Shown: in pieces, positions 51,865 through 60,101 of the stretch
Numbering within the stretch: the first letter of the stretch is position 1
How the letters are laid out: each line of letters opens with the position of its first letter
From: Candidatus Aminicenans sakinawicola JGI OTU-1
GTDB taxonomy: Bacteria > Acidobacteriota > Aminicenantia > Aminicenantales > Aminicenantaceae
DNA length: 64,000 nucleotides
Reading direction: 5' to 3'
NCBI GenBank assembly: GCA_000493965.1
Contig: AWNV01000007.1
Location: forward strand, 28,408-92,407
Position numbers and translations under genes: made by a program
Notes under the pieces: model-generated
The model's input: only the letters and a program-made list of their open reading frames with translations
What the model was told of the DNA's origin: nothing
Databases searched by the model: none

Positions 51865-52017
51865 CAGCGTAATCGATATTCTTCCATTTTAGAGAACTAT
51901 TTTTATAGCAGAATAAACCCATCGGAGTCAATCTAAAGAAATATATTTTAGTTTTTTCATCCTTTAAATTGACCTTATTCTCTGCCTGTGGTATCAGATA
52001 TTTAGGGAGAGATAACC

Positions 52018-53316
52018 ATGAAACAGAAAACAATATTCAGAGAATATAAAACAATGTCTGTTTTTCCGAAAAAATCTTCTCTGGTTCTGCTGGCCGTGTT
52101 AGTACTCTGCCTGTTTCTTGTCATGAGCTGCCGGCCTATAAAAGAAAAGCAAGCCTTTGACTGCAGTTTGGTTGAGCTAAGAGAAAACCCTGACTACGGA
52201 TACTATGATGCTCTTGTCAAAGTAGAGCGCATCATGCTGGATGATACCCTGAAAATGAGCTTTGCCGTTTTTACTCCGACCAGCTCTTACGAGATTGCGG
52301 ACCTCTCTTTTGTGGAAGATGGCCAGGATTCGGACTGCCTGGAAGCAGGGGATGTTTTTACTGTCCCACTGCACAAACCCGATTGGAAATTTTATATCAG
52401 CAGGCAAAGCGATATCTACTGCTCCTTAAATTTTTGGGAGATGCTGCCTGTCAATGACCAATGGCATCCCACGAAATCAGAGGCGATGGAAGCAGCCTGG
52501 AACATTGAAGTGGATTTAGTCGGAGGCCTTCCGAAACCTGTAATAAAAAATCTTCCTGAAGAGTGGTGGATGGTCGATGAGAAACTTCCAGATATGGATG
52601 ACTCCTGTGGATATGTGATCTATCAAAAGGTGCGGGCAGAAGAAGTCAAAGAAGAAGTATATATCCAGTACTGCTTTTTAGACGAGTCTAAAATTCAAAG
52701 ACTTTCTTCAGTCCCAGAGACTGAATTTCTCACCGGTTGGACAGATTGGACAAAGAAATATGGAAGACCTGAAATAATCGCCGGGCATAATGCTGTATAT
52801 TGGGACATGCAGGAGACGGATAAACTTAGCTGGGCTTTCAGGTATGCTTACATCGATTCAGAGATGGTTATTGAAGTTGACATCGATGCTGATCCCCTGG
52901 AATGGGTCAAGACCGAACAGGAAAAGATTCTGGAAGGAAAGGAAAAAAAAGTGTTCCTCCGCTATGGCTATGGTCCGGTAGGAGACACTGAATCACAGGT
53001 CATGATCGAGATAGGGATGAATGGGCAAGGAACCTTTCATAAAAGGTCAAAGGGAGGAATCATCGTAAATAAAGCATTTCGCCTGGAGAATAGAGAGCTT
53101 GAGGAGATACAAATATCTATTAACAGCAGCCGATTTAGGGAGCTGCGTTCCCAGTCCGGCATTCCCGGAGGAACCACATCCTTCCTCTCTGTGAGATATG
53201 AGGATCAATTCCATACAGTGGAACTGAAGAATGTTACAATTCCACTATTCCAAAAGATAGAGCAGACCATAAAAGACATCGTACTGCCTAAAGTGGATGA
53301 AAAAGAAATAAATTAA
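52018..53316 (+). CDS. Lipoprotein of unknown function
   Basis: This 432-residue protein starts with a long n-region, a hydrophobic core (LVLLAVLVLCLFLVMSC) and a lipobox-like LVMSC, so lipidation is likely at Cys38. The mature part is Asp/Glu/Trp-rich and probably beta-structured, with repeated motifs such as PEEWWMVDEKLPDMDDSC and SSVPETEFLTGWTDWTKKYG. A GGGAGAG ribosome binding site precedes the ATG. No family is recognised. The gene is followed by a 240-bp gap before the ATPase gene. Confidence 0.75.
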   Translation: MKQKTIFREYKTMSVFPKKSSLVLLAVLVLCLFLVMSCRPIKEKQAFDCSLVELRENPDYGYYDALVKVERIMLDDTLKMSFAVFTPTSSYEIADLSFVEDGQDSDCLEAGDVFTVPLHKPDWKFYISRQSDIYCSLNFWEMLPVNDQWHPTKSEAMEAAWNIEVDLVGGLPKPVIKNLPEEWWMVDEKLPDMDDSCGYVIYQKVRAEEVKEEVYIQYCFLDESKIQRLSSVPETEFLTGWTDWTKKYGRPEIIAGHNAVYWDMQETDKLSWAFRYAYIDSEMVIEVDIDADPLEWVKTEQEKILEGKEKKVFLRYGYGPVGDTESQVMIEIGMNGQGTFHKRSKGGIIVNKAFRLENRELEEIQISINSSRFRELRSQSGIPGGTTSFLSVRYEDQFHTVELKNVTIPLFQKIEQTIKDIVLPKVDEKEIN

Positions 53317-53554
53317 ATCCTTTTAAAGCTGCCCGATCTTGCATTTGGTCATTTGCTGCTTGGCTGTAGCATTTGCCTTATTCCATTGAAGATAGGTTAA
53401 AAAAGCCCGGCAATATTAATCTTAGAACAATGATTTATCTAGGGGAAATATTAATCTAAGGAATATTCATGTGTGGAATTGACAGCTGTAAGTTAGGAGA
53501 CTATTAGTAAAATATACTTGACAAATAGTTCTACTAAATGGTAAACATTAATTT
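53317..53554 (+). other. Intergenic region with promoter for the ATPase gene
   Basis: Near-repeats ATATTAATCTTAG and ATATTAATCTAAG occur around 53415-53460. TTGACA (53518-53523) and TAAACA (53542-53547) are 18 bp apart, with ATG 53555 following after 7 nt and no ribosome binding site, again a leaderless layout. Confidence 0.4.
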
Positions 53555-54727
53555 ATGATAAAGCCAAGGATCATTCTTGAGAAAATAAAGCCTTACTATG
53601 ATTCTCCTGAAGCGATCATTATTACTGGCATGAGACGAACAGGCAAAACAACTCTTCTTAATTTTCTCTATGACCAAATTGACTCTAAGAATAGACTCGT
53701 TTTAGACCTTGAGAATCCATTAAATAGAAGATACTTCGAGGAAGATAATTATGAGCTAATCAAGAGTTCACTGGAGGTCTTGGGAATTGATTTTACAAAA
53801 AAACCCTTCATCTTTCTTGATGAGATACAATTTGTAAAAAATCTGCCGTCGGTTGTGAAATACTTCATAGATCATTATCAGGTTAAGTTTTACCTGACAG
53901 GCTCGGCCAGTTTCTATTTAAAAAATCTTTTCAACGAGTCTCTAGCAGGAAGGAAGTATATCTTCGAGCTTTTCCCTTTAACTTTTACAGAGTTTCTTAA
54001 GTTTAAAGGAGTTTCACTGAAAATTCCTGAAAATTCACATGATGTCAGCCGTCCAATCTTTGATACATTTGCTCCTTTATATGAAGAGTATATTCTGTTT
54101 GGAGGATTCCCTGGAGTAGTTCTAAAAAGTAATGTTGAAGAGAAGAAGAAAGCTCTGGAAGAGATTTTCTCTTCATTTTTTCTGCTCGAGATTATCCAGT
54201 TAGGAGATTTTAGGCGAAATGAAGTCATTCGTGATCTAATGCTCCTTCTAATGCAGCGGGTTGGTGCCAAACTGGATATTCAAAAAACATCAAAAGAATT
54301 AGCTATTTCTCGTCCCACATTGAACGAATATATTTCTTTCCTTGAAGGAACCTATTTTATAAAGAGGATAAGACCATTCACGAAGGGAAAAGATACAGAG
54401 ATTAGAAAAATGCCCAAGGTTTATCTATGCGATACAGGTCTTGCCAGTCATCTTGCTCGGTTGGATATAGGCAGTCTCTTTGAAAACAGCGTCTTTCAAA
54501 ATCTCAGGCTAAGGGGTGAACTAAATTACTATCAGAGAAAAGGCGGATCTGAGATTGATTTTATTCTGGATAAAGAAGAAGCGTATGAAGTGAAGATTAA
54601 CCCTCAAGAATCTGACATGAGAAGATTGAAAGTAATCGCAGTAGACTTGGATTTAAAGGCATATAAAATAGTATCAAAAAATTATTGCCGGGGTTCGGGG
54701 AATGTCATTTATGGCTTCATGGTTTGA
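53555..54727 (+). CDS. AAA+-type ATPase with DUF4143 domain
   Basis: This 390-residue protein has a Walker A motif GMRRTGKTT (25-33), Walker B FIFLDEIQFV (about 87-96) and a sensor FYLTGSASFYL. The C-terminal part is DUF4143 (KVYLCDTGLASHLAR, FENSVFQNLRLRGELNYYQRKGGSEIDFIL, KAYEVKIN-like), which is related to PD-(D/E)XK nucleases by the GSEIDFIL..EVKI pattern. Such ATPases are numerous and variable among related genomes and often lie beside mobile or toxin-antitoxin genes; their roles are largely unknown. It precedes a remnant and a toxin-antitoxin pair. Confidence 0.88.
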   Translation: MIKPRIILEKIKPYYDSPEAIIITGMRRTGKTTLLNFLYDQIDSKNRLVLDLENPLNRRYFEEDNYELIKSSLEVLGIDFTKKPFIFLDEIQFVKNLPSVVKYFIDHYQVKFYLTGSASFYLKNLFNESLAGRKYIFELFPLTFTEFLKFKGVSLKIPENSHDVSRPIFDTFAPLYEEYILFGGFPGVVLKSNVEEKKKALEEIFSSFFLLEIIQLGDFRRNEVIRDLMLLLMQRVGAKLDIQKTSKELAISRPTLNEYISFLEGTYFIKRIRPFTKGKDTEIRKMPKVYLCDTGLASHLARLDIGSLFENSVFQNLRLRGELNYYQRKGGSEIDFILDKEEAYEVKINPQESDMRRLKVIAVDLDLKAYKIVSKNYCRGSGNVIYGFMV

Positions 54728-54744
54728 ATTTAGATTTGAGATTT

Positions 54745-54755
54745 GGGGACGGGCC
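54745..54755. repeat. GGGGACGGGCC repeat (inverted copy)
   Basis: This is the complement of the GGCCCGTCCCC unit found at 36.2, 41.2 and 55.8 kb. It lies just before the baeRF remnant. Confidence 0.6.
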
Positions 54756-54785
54756 ATGACAGCTTATTGAAAATAAAACAGATAG

Positions 54786-54881
54786 CTTGATGAAGCTGTT
54801 GAATTAGCCATGGATAAAAGATATAGAGTGCGAACGATCGATTATGTTTTATTGCCAAGCTTGACAGATGGTATTCTCTAA
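54786..54881 (+). pseudogene. Degenerate 3' fragment of a baeRF gene
   Basis: One frame reads LDEAVELAMDKRYRVRTIDY and stops at about 54881. It matches the tail DEAIELAMDKRCRVKHI of the baeRF gene at 45.9-47.0 kb (DNA 46894-46938 against 54789-54833) at about 80% nucleotide identity. No upstream baeRF sequence is present, so it is a remnant of a second copy. Confidence 0.7.
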
Positions 54882-54911
54882 GTTATACTCTGGTATGAAT
54901 CTACCATACCA
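54861..54911 (+). promoter_or_regulatory. Promoter and operator of toxin-antitoxin pair
   Basis: TTGACA (54861-54866) and TATACT (54884-54889) are 17 bp apart. TGGTAT (54891-54896) and ATACCA (54906-54911) form an inverted repeat at the start site, as expected for autorepression by the antitoxin. Confidence 0.7.
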
Positions 54912-54926
54912 TACTAAGGAGGAAAT

Positions 54927-55181
54927 ATGAGCAGATCTGTTAAATTCGCAATAAGTATTCCTGATAAGGAATTTAAAGGATTGGAGGCTTTCAGAAAGAG
55001 AAAGGGTGTAAGTAGAAGTAAACTTATCCTCGAAGCTATTAAGTTCTGGAGGGAAGCCAGAGAAAAGGAAAAACTTGTAAAGATTTATGAGGAAGGGTAT
55101 AAAAGGCTCCCGGAGAATCTTACAAATATAGAGGCGTGGGAAAAGGCTTCTCTAAATGTTTTTTCTCAAGAGGAATGGTAA
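54927..55181 (+). CDS. Ribbon-helix-helix antitoxin
   Basis: This 84-residue antitoxin starts with a ribbon-helix-helix domain: KFAISIPDKEFKGLEAF then RKGVSRSKLILEAI, with a variable acidic/aromatic C-terminus (PENLTNIEAWEKASLNVFSQ) that would neutralise the toxin. AAGGAGG lies close upstream. The toxin starts right at the next base after the stop. As in other mazEF/pemIK loci it likely represses its own promoter through the inverted repeat upstream. Confidence 0.85.
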   Translation: MSRSVKFAISIPDKEFKGLEAFRKRKGVSRSKLILEAIKFWREAREKEKLVKIYEEGYKRLPENLTNIEAWEKASLNVFSQEEW

Positions 55182-55496
55182 ATGCGAAGAGGCGAAGTGT
55201 GGTGGGCAGATTTACCCTTGCCCCTCGGTCGTCGGCCAGTTGTACTCCTTTCCCGTGATGAGGCTTACGCTGTAAGAAACGCTGTAACTGTAGCAGAAGT
55301 GACCTCAACTATTAGAAGTATTCCTGTAGAGGCAAATCTCGGTCCTGGAGATGGGTTGCCGAAAGAGTGTGTTGTAAATTTAGATACCATTGTGACTATA
55401 CGGAAGGAATTATTGATTGAAAGAATTAGCATCCTTCGGAATGAGAAGATCGAGCAAATTAACGCTGCCATAAAATTCGCTCTATCCATCCCATAA
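55182..55496 (+). CDS. MazF/PemK-family toxin (mRNA interferase)
   Basis: This 104-residue toxin begins MRRGEVWWADLPLPLGRRPV, the MazF/PemK signature, with the catalytic-type arginine in RRPVVLLSRDE and AVTVAEVTSTIRSIPVE, then GLPKECVVNLDTIVTIRKELL near the C-terminus. MazF cleaves RNA at short sequences, stalling growth. It is translated directly after the antitoxin, with its start codon following the antitoxin stop. The pair is a complete type II toxin-antitoxin system. Confidence 0.9.
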   Translation: MRRGEVWWADLPLPLGRRPVVLLSRDEAYAVRNAVTVAEVTSTIRSIPVEANLGPGDGLPKECVVNLDTIVTIRKELLIERISILRNEKIEQINAAIKFALSIP

Positions 55497-55571
55497 AAGA
55501 CCCTCAAGTATGCCGCCACCAAACTCTATTTATACTGAATGGTGAAAAATTATCGAGAAGGTTATAACTTA

Positions 55572-55624
55572 TTTGCCTCCAAGCAAAAATATTAGCTAAT
55601 AAATTTGCTTGCAAGCAAAAATAT
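55572..55624. repeat. Tandem palindromic repeat downstream of mazF
   Basis: TTTGCCTCCAAGCAAAAATAT (55572-) and TTTGCTTGCAAGCAAAAATAT (55604-55624) are two copies; the second contains a perfect 16-bp palindrome (TTTGCTTGCAAGCAAA, 55604-55619). Confidence 0.65.
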
Positions 55625-55670
55625 CTTGCTTTTTTAGTCACGGTCAATGAAACCTGCATAATCCGGCTCA

Positions 55671-55735
55671 AAGCGGCCGGTGATTCCGATTCATTACGGC
55701 CACTGCTTCCGGTCGAAAGCGGCCACCAAATGCTT
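55671..55735. mobile_element. Possible IS-end remnant with repeated GGCC motifs
   Basis: AAGCGGCC occurs at 55671-55678 and 55717-55724 with ACGGCCAC between and GGTGATTCCGATTC following the first. Multiple short repeats of this kind are found at ends of IS21-type elements. No transposase gene is present. Confidence 0.3.
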
Positions 55736-55773
55736 AGGTGCGTGTTTTTGGGGTTGAAAACGCTGTTTTAAGG

Positions 55774-55825
55774 GTAAAAAATACCTCTATTTAGAGGCTA
55801 TCTTATTTATTATGAATAAGATAGC
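55774..55825 (-). terminator. Terminator region after RND pump gene
   Basis: On the minus strand a stem GCTATCTTATT/AATAAGATAGC (55797-55825, perfect 11 bp) is followed by CCTCTAAATAGAGG and TATTTTTT, a second hairpin with a T-tract. This would end transcripts of the RND operon. Confidence 0.55.
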
Positions 55826-55827
55826 GT

Positions 55828-55839
55828 GGGCCCGTCCCC
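55828..55839. repeat. GGGCCCGTCCCC repeat, copy 4
   Basis: It contains the GGCCCGTCCCC core found at 36.2 and 41.2 kb, here just downstream of the RND pump stop. Confidence 0.55.
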
Positions 55840-55844
55840 TTTTT

Positions 55845-58800
55845 TCACTGCTTGATTGGTTTGACTTTGACGCGCTCGACCAGACTGTAAATTGTGGGAA
55901 TAATAAACAGAGTAAGGAGCGTGGTGGCAACCAACCCTCCTACTACAGTAATAGCCATGGGAGCTCTCATCTCTGATCCTTCCGAAACACTCAGGGCCAT
56001 GGGCAGCATTCCCAAGATAGTAGTCAAGGCCGTTATCAGCACAGGACGCAGCCTGACAGCACACGCTTGAAGAATCGCTTCTAGCTTTTCCATGCCTTTT
56101 CTTCTCAACTGGTTGGTATAGTCTACCATCACGATACCGTTATTAACCGCAATTCCCGACAGCATGATAACACCTATAAGCACGGCGAGGCTAACAGTCT
56201 TTCCTGTTATGAGTAGAGCAATCAATACTCCAATGAGCGCGAGCGGAATGGTGAACATGATGACAAATGGGTGGCGCAGGGACTCAAATTGTGATGCCAT
56301 GATCATATAAACCAGAAGCATTGCCAGGACTAATGCACCGGCCATAATCATGAAAGCTTCCTGCATATTTTCATATGCGCCGCCTATTTCGATGAAATAT
56401 CCGGGTGGAAGTCCTTTTTCGACACTTGCGATTCTCGTTTTAATGTCCTTAGCAATACTGCCGAGGTCTCTGCCGGCGATGTTTGCTGTCACAGTAACAA
56501 GCCGGGCCTGATTTTCTCTTGTTATTTTGATGGGGCCTTCTTCTTTTGAGACAGAAGCAACCTGACCCAGGCTGACCATAGTATTTAAAGGAGTCATAAT
56601 GGGAATACTCTTTATATCATCCAGGGTGTCTCTAAACTCTTCCTTAAGACGGATGCGTATGTCGATTTCATCGTTTCCTTCTCTAAAACGTGTAGCGACT
56701 CTCCCCAGTGATGCTGTTTGGACCGTGTTAGCCACCTGACTGACCATCAATCCCATCCGGGAAGCCTCTTCCCTGTTTATTGCAATGTGGTATTCTGGTT
56801 TTCCCTCGGAGAATGTATGAGTAATATCCCTTAATCCTTCCACATCCTGGATCTTTTCGACAATCGTATCAGCGAGAACCTTAAGATTGTTAAGGTCACT
56901 TCCGAATATCTTTATCTCAACAGGAGCCGCCGCTCCACCTAACATCATCTGGCTCATATCAAGAGCCTCAACTTTAACACCTTTCAATTTGGGGAGTTTT
57001 TTTCTGAGTTTTTCTAGAATCTCAGAGTCACTGAGTGTCCGTTTGTTCCTCTCTGCCAATCCTATCCAGAGAGATCCCTCATGAGTGCCTGTAGCACCAA
57101 ATCCTGATGCAGAGTCAGCAGGGTCATCTTCTGCTTGCGAGCCGACCTGGGCAGTGACTAAATCCACATCAGGTTCTTGAGCCAGTAAATCTTCTACCAT
57201 CTTGACAACGCGGTCCGTTTCCTCAAGAGAAGTGCCGACAGGCATCTTAACCGAAAGCATCAACATATCTCTGTCCATTGAGGGCATGAATTCTGTTCCC
57301 AGGAAAGGAATGAGAGCCAGGGAGAGCAAGAATAGTACCAGAGTTCCTCCTAATATCCATCCTCTATGCTGAAGAGTGCGTTTAAGAATTTTTTTATAAA
57401 AATTTCTGGCTTTCCCGAACTGTTTTGTCCTTTTATCGTAGAGTTCAATATTTTCCTTTGTTCTTACCTTGAATAAACTAGACGAAACCATAGGAACGAC
57501 TGTAAGAGCAACAAATAACGATGCTAGCAGAGAAAATCCAATGGCCAGAGCCAGCGCACGAGTCATCTGGCCTGTTATTCCGGATGCAAAGGCCATAGGG
57601 AAGAAAACTGCAATTGTTGTTAATGTGGATGCTGTAATAGCCATTCCTACTTCAGAGGTGCCGTCTTTTGCAGCCTCGTTCCTGCTTTTTCCCTCTTCTA
57701 TATGACGATAGATGTTTTCGATAACAACAACGGCATTATCAACCAGCATCCCGACACCGAGAGCCAATCCCCCGAGTGTAAGCATATTAATGGTATAGCC
57801 TGCGATGTAAAAAGCAATAAAAGTTGTGATAATCGAGAGGGGGATGGCCAATGCGATTGTAAGTGTGGGCCGCCAGTTGCGGAGAAATATGAAAATAAAA
57901 AGGATAGCAAGAAGACCTCCGATCAGGGCATTGTTTCCGGTCTTTTTGACTACTTTCTGAATCATATCCGATTGGTCCATAGCAGTATAAAAATTTATGT
58001 CGGGAGGGATGGTTTTGCGTATTCTTTCGAGTTCTTTTTTTACTGCTTCAGTTGTTATAACAGTATTTGCTCCTGATTGTTTGCTTATGATCATGAAGAC
58101 GGATTTTTCCCCCTGTACCCGTGCTAAATAGCGGGATTCTTTCATGGTGTCTCTGACATCTGCAATATCCTTCAGGTATATTGGCTCTCCTGTTTGTGTA
58201 GTGCCAATGACAGTGCTGCGGATATCATCAAGATTTTTGAATTCTCCCAGAGTTCTCAAAAGGATTTCGGAATGTCTCTCAACGATTCGTCCCGCAGGGA
58301 GATTAAGATTTTCCATCCTTAGTGCAAGTAGAATGTTGTCCATAGAAAAGCTGTGAGATTCAAGGGCGGCTTTGTTGATTTCAACCAGTATCTCTCTCTC
58401 CTCGGTTGAAAACACCATGGCTGATGCTACTCCTTCTATCCTTTCAAGCCTGGTTGCTACTTCATCTTCTATGATCTCTTTTAGCTCGAAAGTCGGCATT
58501 GTTTTAGAGTTAATCCCCCAGAAAATTATAGGGATCTGGGACATATTGAATTTAACTACCAGAGGGTCGGATGCTTCTTCTGGGAGGTAGGATTTGTAAA
58601 GCCCGATTTGCTCTCTGAGGTCCTGGGCGGCAAAATCAAGGTTAGTCCCCCACTCAAATTCTACCATGATCAAAGAAACCCCCTCAGACGTTGTCGAGTT
58701 TACTTTTTTGACACCGCTGACAGTATTAACAACTTGCTCTATGGGTCGTGTAATAGTGTTTTCAATGTCTTCCGGAGAAGCTCCGGCGTAAGCAGTCACT

Positions 58801-58940
58801 ACAGATATTGTGGGGAACTCCATCTCAGGGAAAAAGTCCAGCCCAAGCCTTGTTAGCGCAAGCCCTCCTAATACGACCAGGATCAGGGCCAGCATTGCTA
58901 TGGTAACTTTTCTATTGACAGAAAATTCTGCTATTTTCAT
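55845..58940 (-). CDS. RND-family efflux transporter, inner-membrane pump
   Basis: This AcrB/MexB-type pump has 1031 residues, close to normal. The N-terminus FSVNRKVTIAMLALILVVLGG is a standard TM1 lead-in, followed by FFPEMEFPTISVVTAYAGASPEDIENTITRPIEQ. TM4 has the proton-relay region GLALGVGMLVDNAVVVIENI (two adjacent Asp-like positions), and EGGS-like repeated pseudo-symmetric half is seen after residue 520. It exchanges protons for drugs or other hydrophobic compounds. It overlaps the periplasmic adaptor stop by 4 nt. With the TolC gene and TetR gene it forms a full efflux operon. Confidence 0.95.
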   Translation of the reverse strand: MKIAEFSVNRKVTIAMLALILVVLGGLALTRLGLDFFPEMEFPTISVVTAYAGASPEDIENTITRPIEQVVNTVSGVKKVNSTTSEGVSLIMVEFEWGTNLDFAAQDLREQIGLYKSYLPEEASDPLVVKFNMSQIPIIFWGINSKTMPTFELKEIIEDEVATRLERIEGVASAMVFSTEEREILVEINKAALESHSFSMDNILLALRMENLNLPAGRIVERHSEILLRTLGEFKNLDDIRSTVIGTTQTGEPIYLKDIADVRDTMKESRYLARVQGEKSVFMIISKQSGANTVITTEAVKKELERIRKTIPPDINFYTAMDQSDMIQKVVKKTGNNALIGGLLAILFIFIFLRNWRPTLTIALAIPLSIITTFIAFYIAGYTINMLTLGGLALGVGMLVDNAVVVIENIYRHIEEGKSRNEAAKDGTSEVGMAITASTLTTIAVFFPMAFASGITGQMTRALALAIGFSLLASLFVALTVVPMVSSSLFKVRTKENIELYDKRTKQFGKARNFYKKILKRTLQHRGWILGGTLVLFLLSLALIPFLGTEFMPSMDRDMLMLSVKMPVGTSLEETDRVVKMVEDLLAQEPDVDLVTAQVGSQAEDDPADSASGFGATGTHEGSLWIGLAERNKRTLSDSEILEKLRKKLPKLKGVKVEALDMSQMMLGGAAAPVEIKIFGSDLNNLKVLADTIVEKIQDVEGLRDITHTFSEGKPEYHIAINREEASRMGLMVSQVANTVQTASLGRVATRFREGNDEIDIRIRLKEEFRDTLDDIKSIPIMTPLNTMVSLGQVASVSKEEGPIKITRENQARLVTVTANIAGRDLGSIAKDIKTRIASVEKGLPPGYFIEIGGAYENMQEAFMIMAGALVLAMLLVYMIMASQFESLRHPFVIMFTIPLALIGVLIALLITGKTVSLAVLIGVIMLSGIAVNNGIVMVDYTNQLRRKGMEKLEAILQACAVRLRPVLITALTTILGMLPMALSVSEGSEMRAPMAITVVGGLVATTLLTLFIIPTIYSLVERVKVKPIKQ

Positions 58941-60049
58941 TTGATTACCTCTTTCACTTCTAATCTAGCTCCTTCAATAAGGCCGTAGTTTCCATCGACA
59001 ACAACAAGATCTCCTTCTTGGAGCCCTTTCACAATCTCAACCAGGTCAGTATTTTGAAGGCCTAAAGTGACTTCTTTTTTCTGTGCAGTATTATTCTCCC
59101 CAACCAGAAATACATAATTATTTTCAAGAACAGCCTTTTGAGGGATAGCGAGAGCATTTTCGTGAGTGCTGACTTCCAGTGTGACTTCTCCGAATGTGTT
59201 TGGTCTTAGGATCAAGCCGGGATTAGACACTCTAACTTCGACTCTGAATTTTTTAGTCGTAGGATCAGCAGTCAGATTGACTATTGAGATACGGCCTTTA
59301 AAGACTTTATTGGGAAAGGCTGTAACTTTGAGAGAAGCAGCCTGGTTTTTCTTGATAAGCACTACATCCTGATAAGAAACATCGATGTAAATCTTTATTT
59401 TAGAAAAGTCCATCAGGGTCAAGACCCCGCTGGCCGGTGAATATCCTGCCATCATGGGGTTGATTACATCACCGACTTCTGCATTTTTAGAGGCAACAAC
59501 TCCGCTAAAAGGAGCTTTCATTATAGATACATCCAGGCTGTGTTTGGCCAGGTTCAGAGCGGCTTGGGCCTGCTCCTGCTGGGCTTCGGCTGCTTCAGAG
59601 GCAAGTTTTATTTTTTCATACTGCTGGTCGGAGACAGCATTTTCCTTTTTCAAGCGTTCCATCCTTTCCATGTTTCGCTGGGCATCTTTGTAGTTTGCAT
59701 TTGTCACTGCTGCGGCAGCTTCTGCCTGTTCCATCTGAAGTCGGATGGCTCTTGTATCGAGCTCTGCCAGAAGCTGGCCCTCCTTCACATGGTCTCCTTC
59801 TTCTACATAAATATGGGCGATTTTTCCGCCGATGTCTGGAGTAATGGTTATTTTCTTCCATGCCTCTATTACCCCAGTATAAAAGAGTTTTTCTGAAATG
59901 CTCTGTTTTTTGACCTTAAAAACTTTCACAGATGTGAGTCCGGCACTTTCTTCCTTTATTTCTTCGCTCTGCTTTTGATTCTGGCAAGCAAAGAAAAAGC
60001 TTAAGAGAACCAGCGCGATTGACAATTTCACTGCTGTAATCTTTTTCAT
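58937..60049 (-). CDS. RND efflux periplasmic adaptor (membrane fusion protein)
   Basis: This HlyD-family adaptor has 370 residues from the chosen ATG (KKITAVKLSIALVLLSFFFAC). A lipobox (SFFFAC) indicates lipid anchoring. Barrel-sandwich hairpin motifs occur as KIAHIYVEEGDHVKEGQLLAELDTR and IMKAPFSGVVASKNAEVGDVI, with an alpha-helical hairpin between them and a beta-barrel C-terminal domain. GGAGG lies 6 nt upstream of the ATG at 60049. A longer reading from 60148 has no support. It connects the RND pump to the TolC channel. Confidence 0.93.
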   Translation of the reverse strand: MKKITAVKLSIALVLLSFFFACQNQKQSEEIKEESAGLTSVKVFKVKKQSISEKLFYTGVIEAWKKITITPDIGGKIAHIYVEEGDHVKEGQLLAELDTRAIRLQMEQAEAAAAVTNANYKDAQRNMERMERLKKENAVSDQQYEKIKLASEAAEAQQEQAQAALNLAKHSLDVSIMKAPFSGVVASKNAEVGDVINPMMAGYSPASGVLTLMDFSKIKIYIDVSYQDVVLIKKNQAASLKVTAFPNKVFKGRISIVNLTADPTTKKFRVEVRVSNPGLILRPNTFGEVTLEVSTHENALAIPQKAVLENNYVFLVGENNTAQKKEVTLGLQNTDLVEIVKGLQEGDLVVVDGNYGLIEGARLEVKEVIK

Positions 60050-60101
60050 TTGATTCCTCCATGTATCACTATCAATATATCCTCTTTCATGTTGATATAT
60101 T

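Noticed and set aside
55572..55624. Recombination site (dif) for the Xer protein
   Set aside because: The palindrome has no XerC/XerD-like half-sites with a 6-bp centre and is far from the xer gene; it is recorded only as a repeat.
59540..59896. Frame opposite the efflux adaptor gene
   Set aside because: Antisense to an unambiguous HlyD-family gene; Cys/Phe-rich composition typical of a shadow frame.
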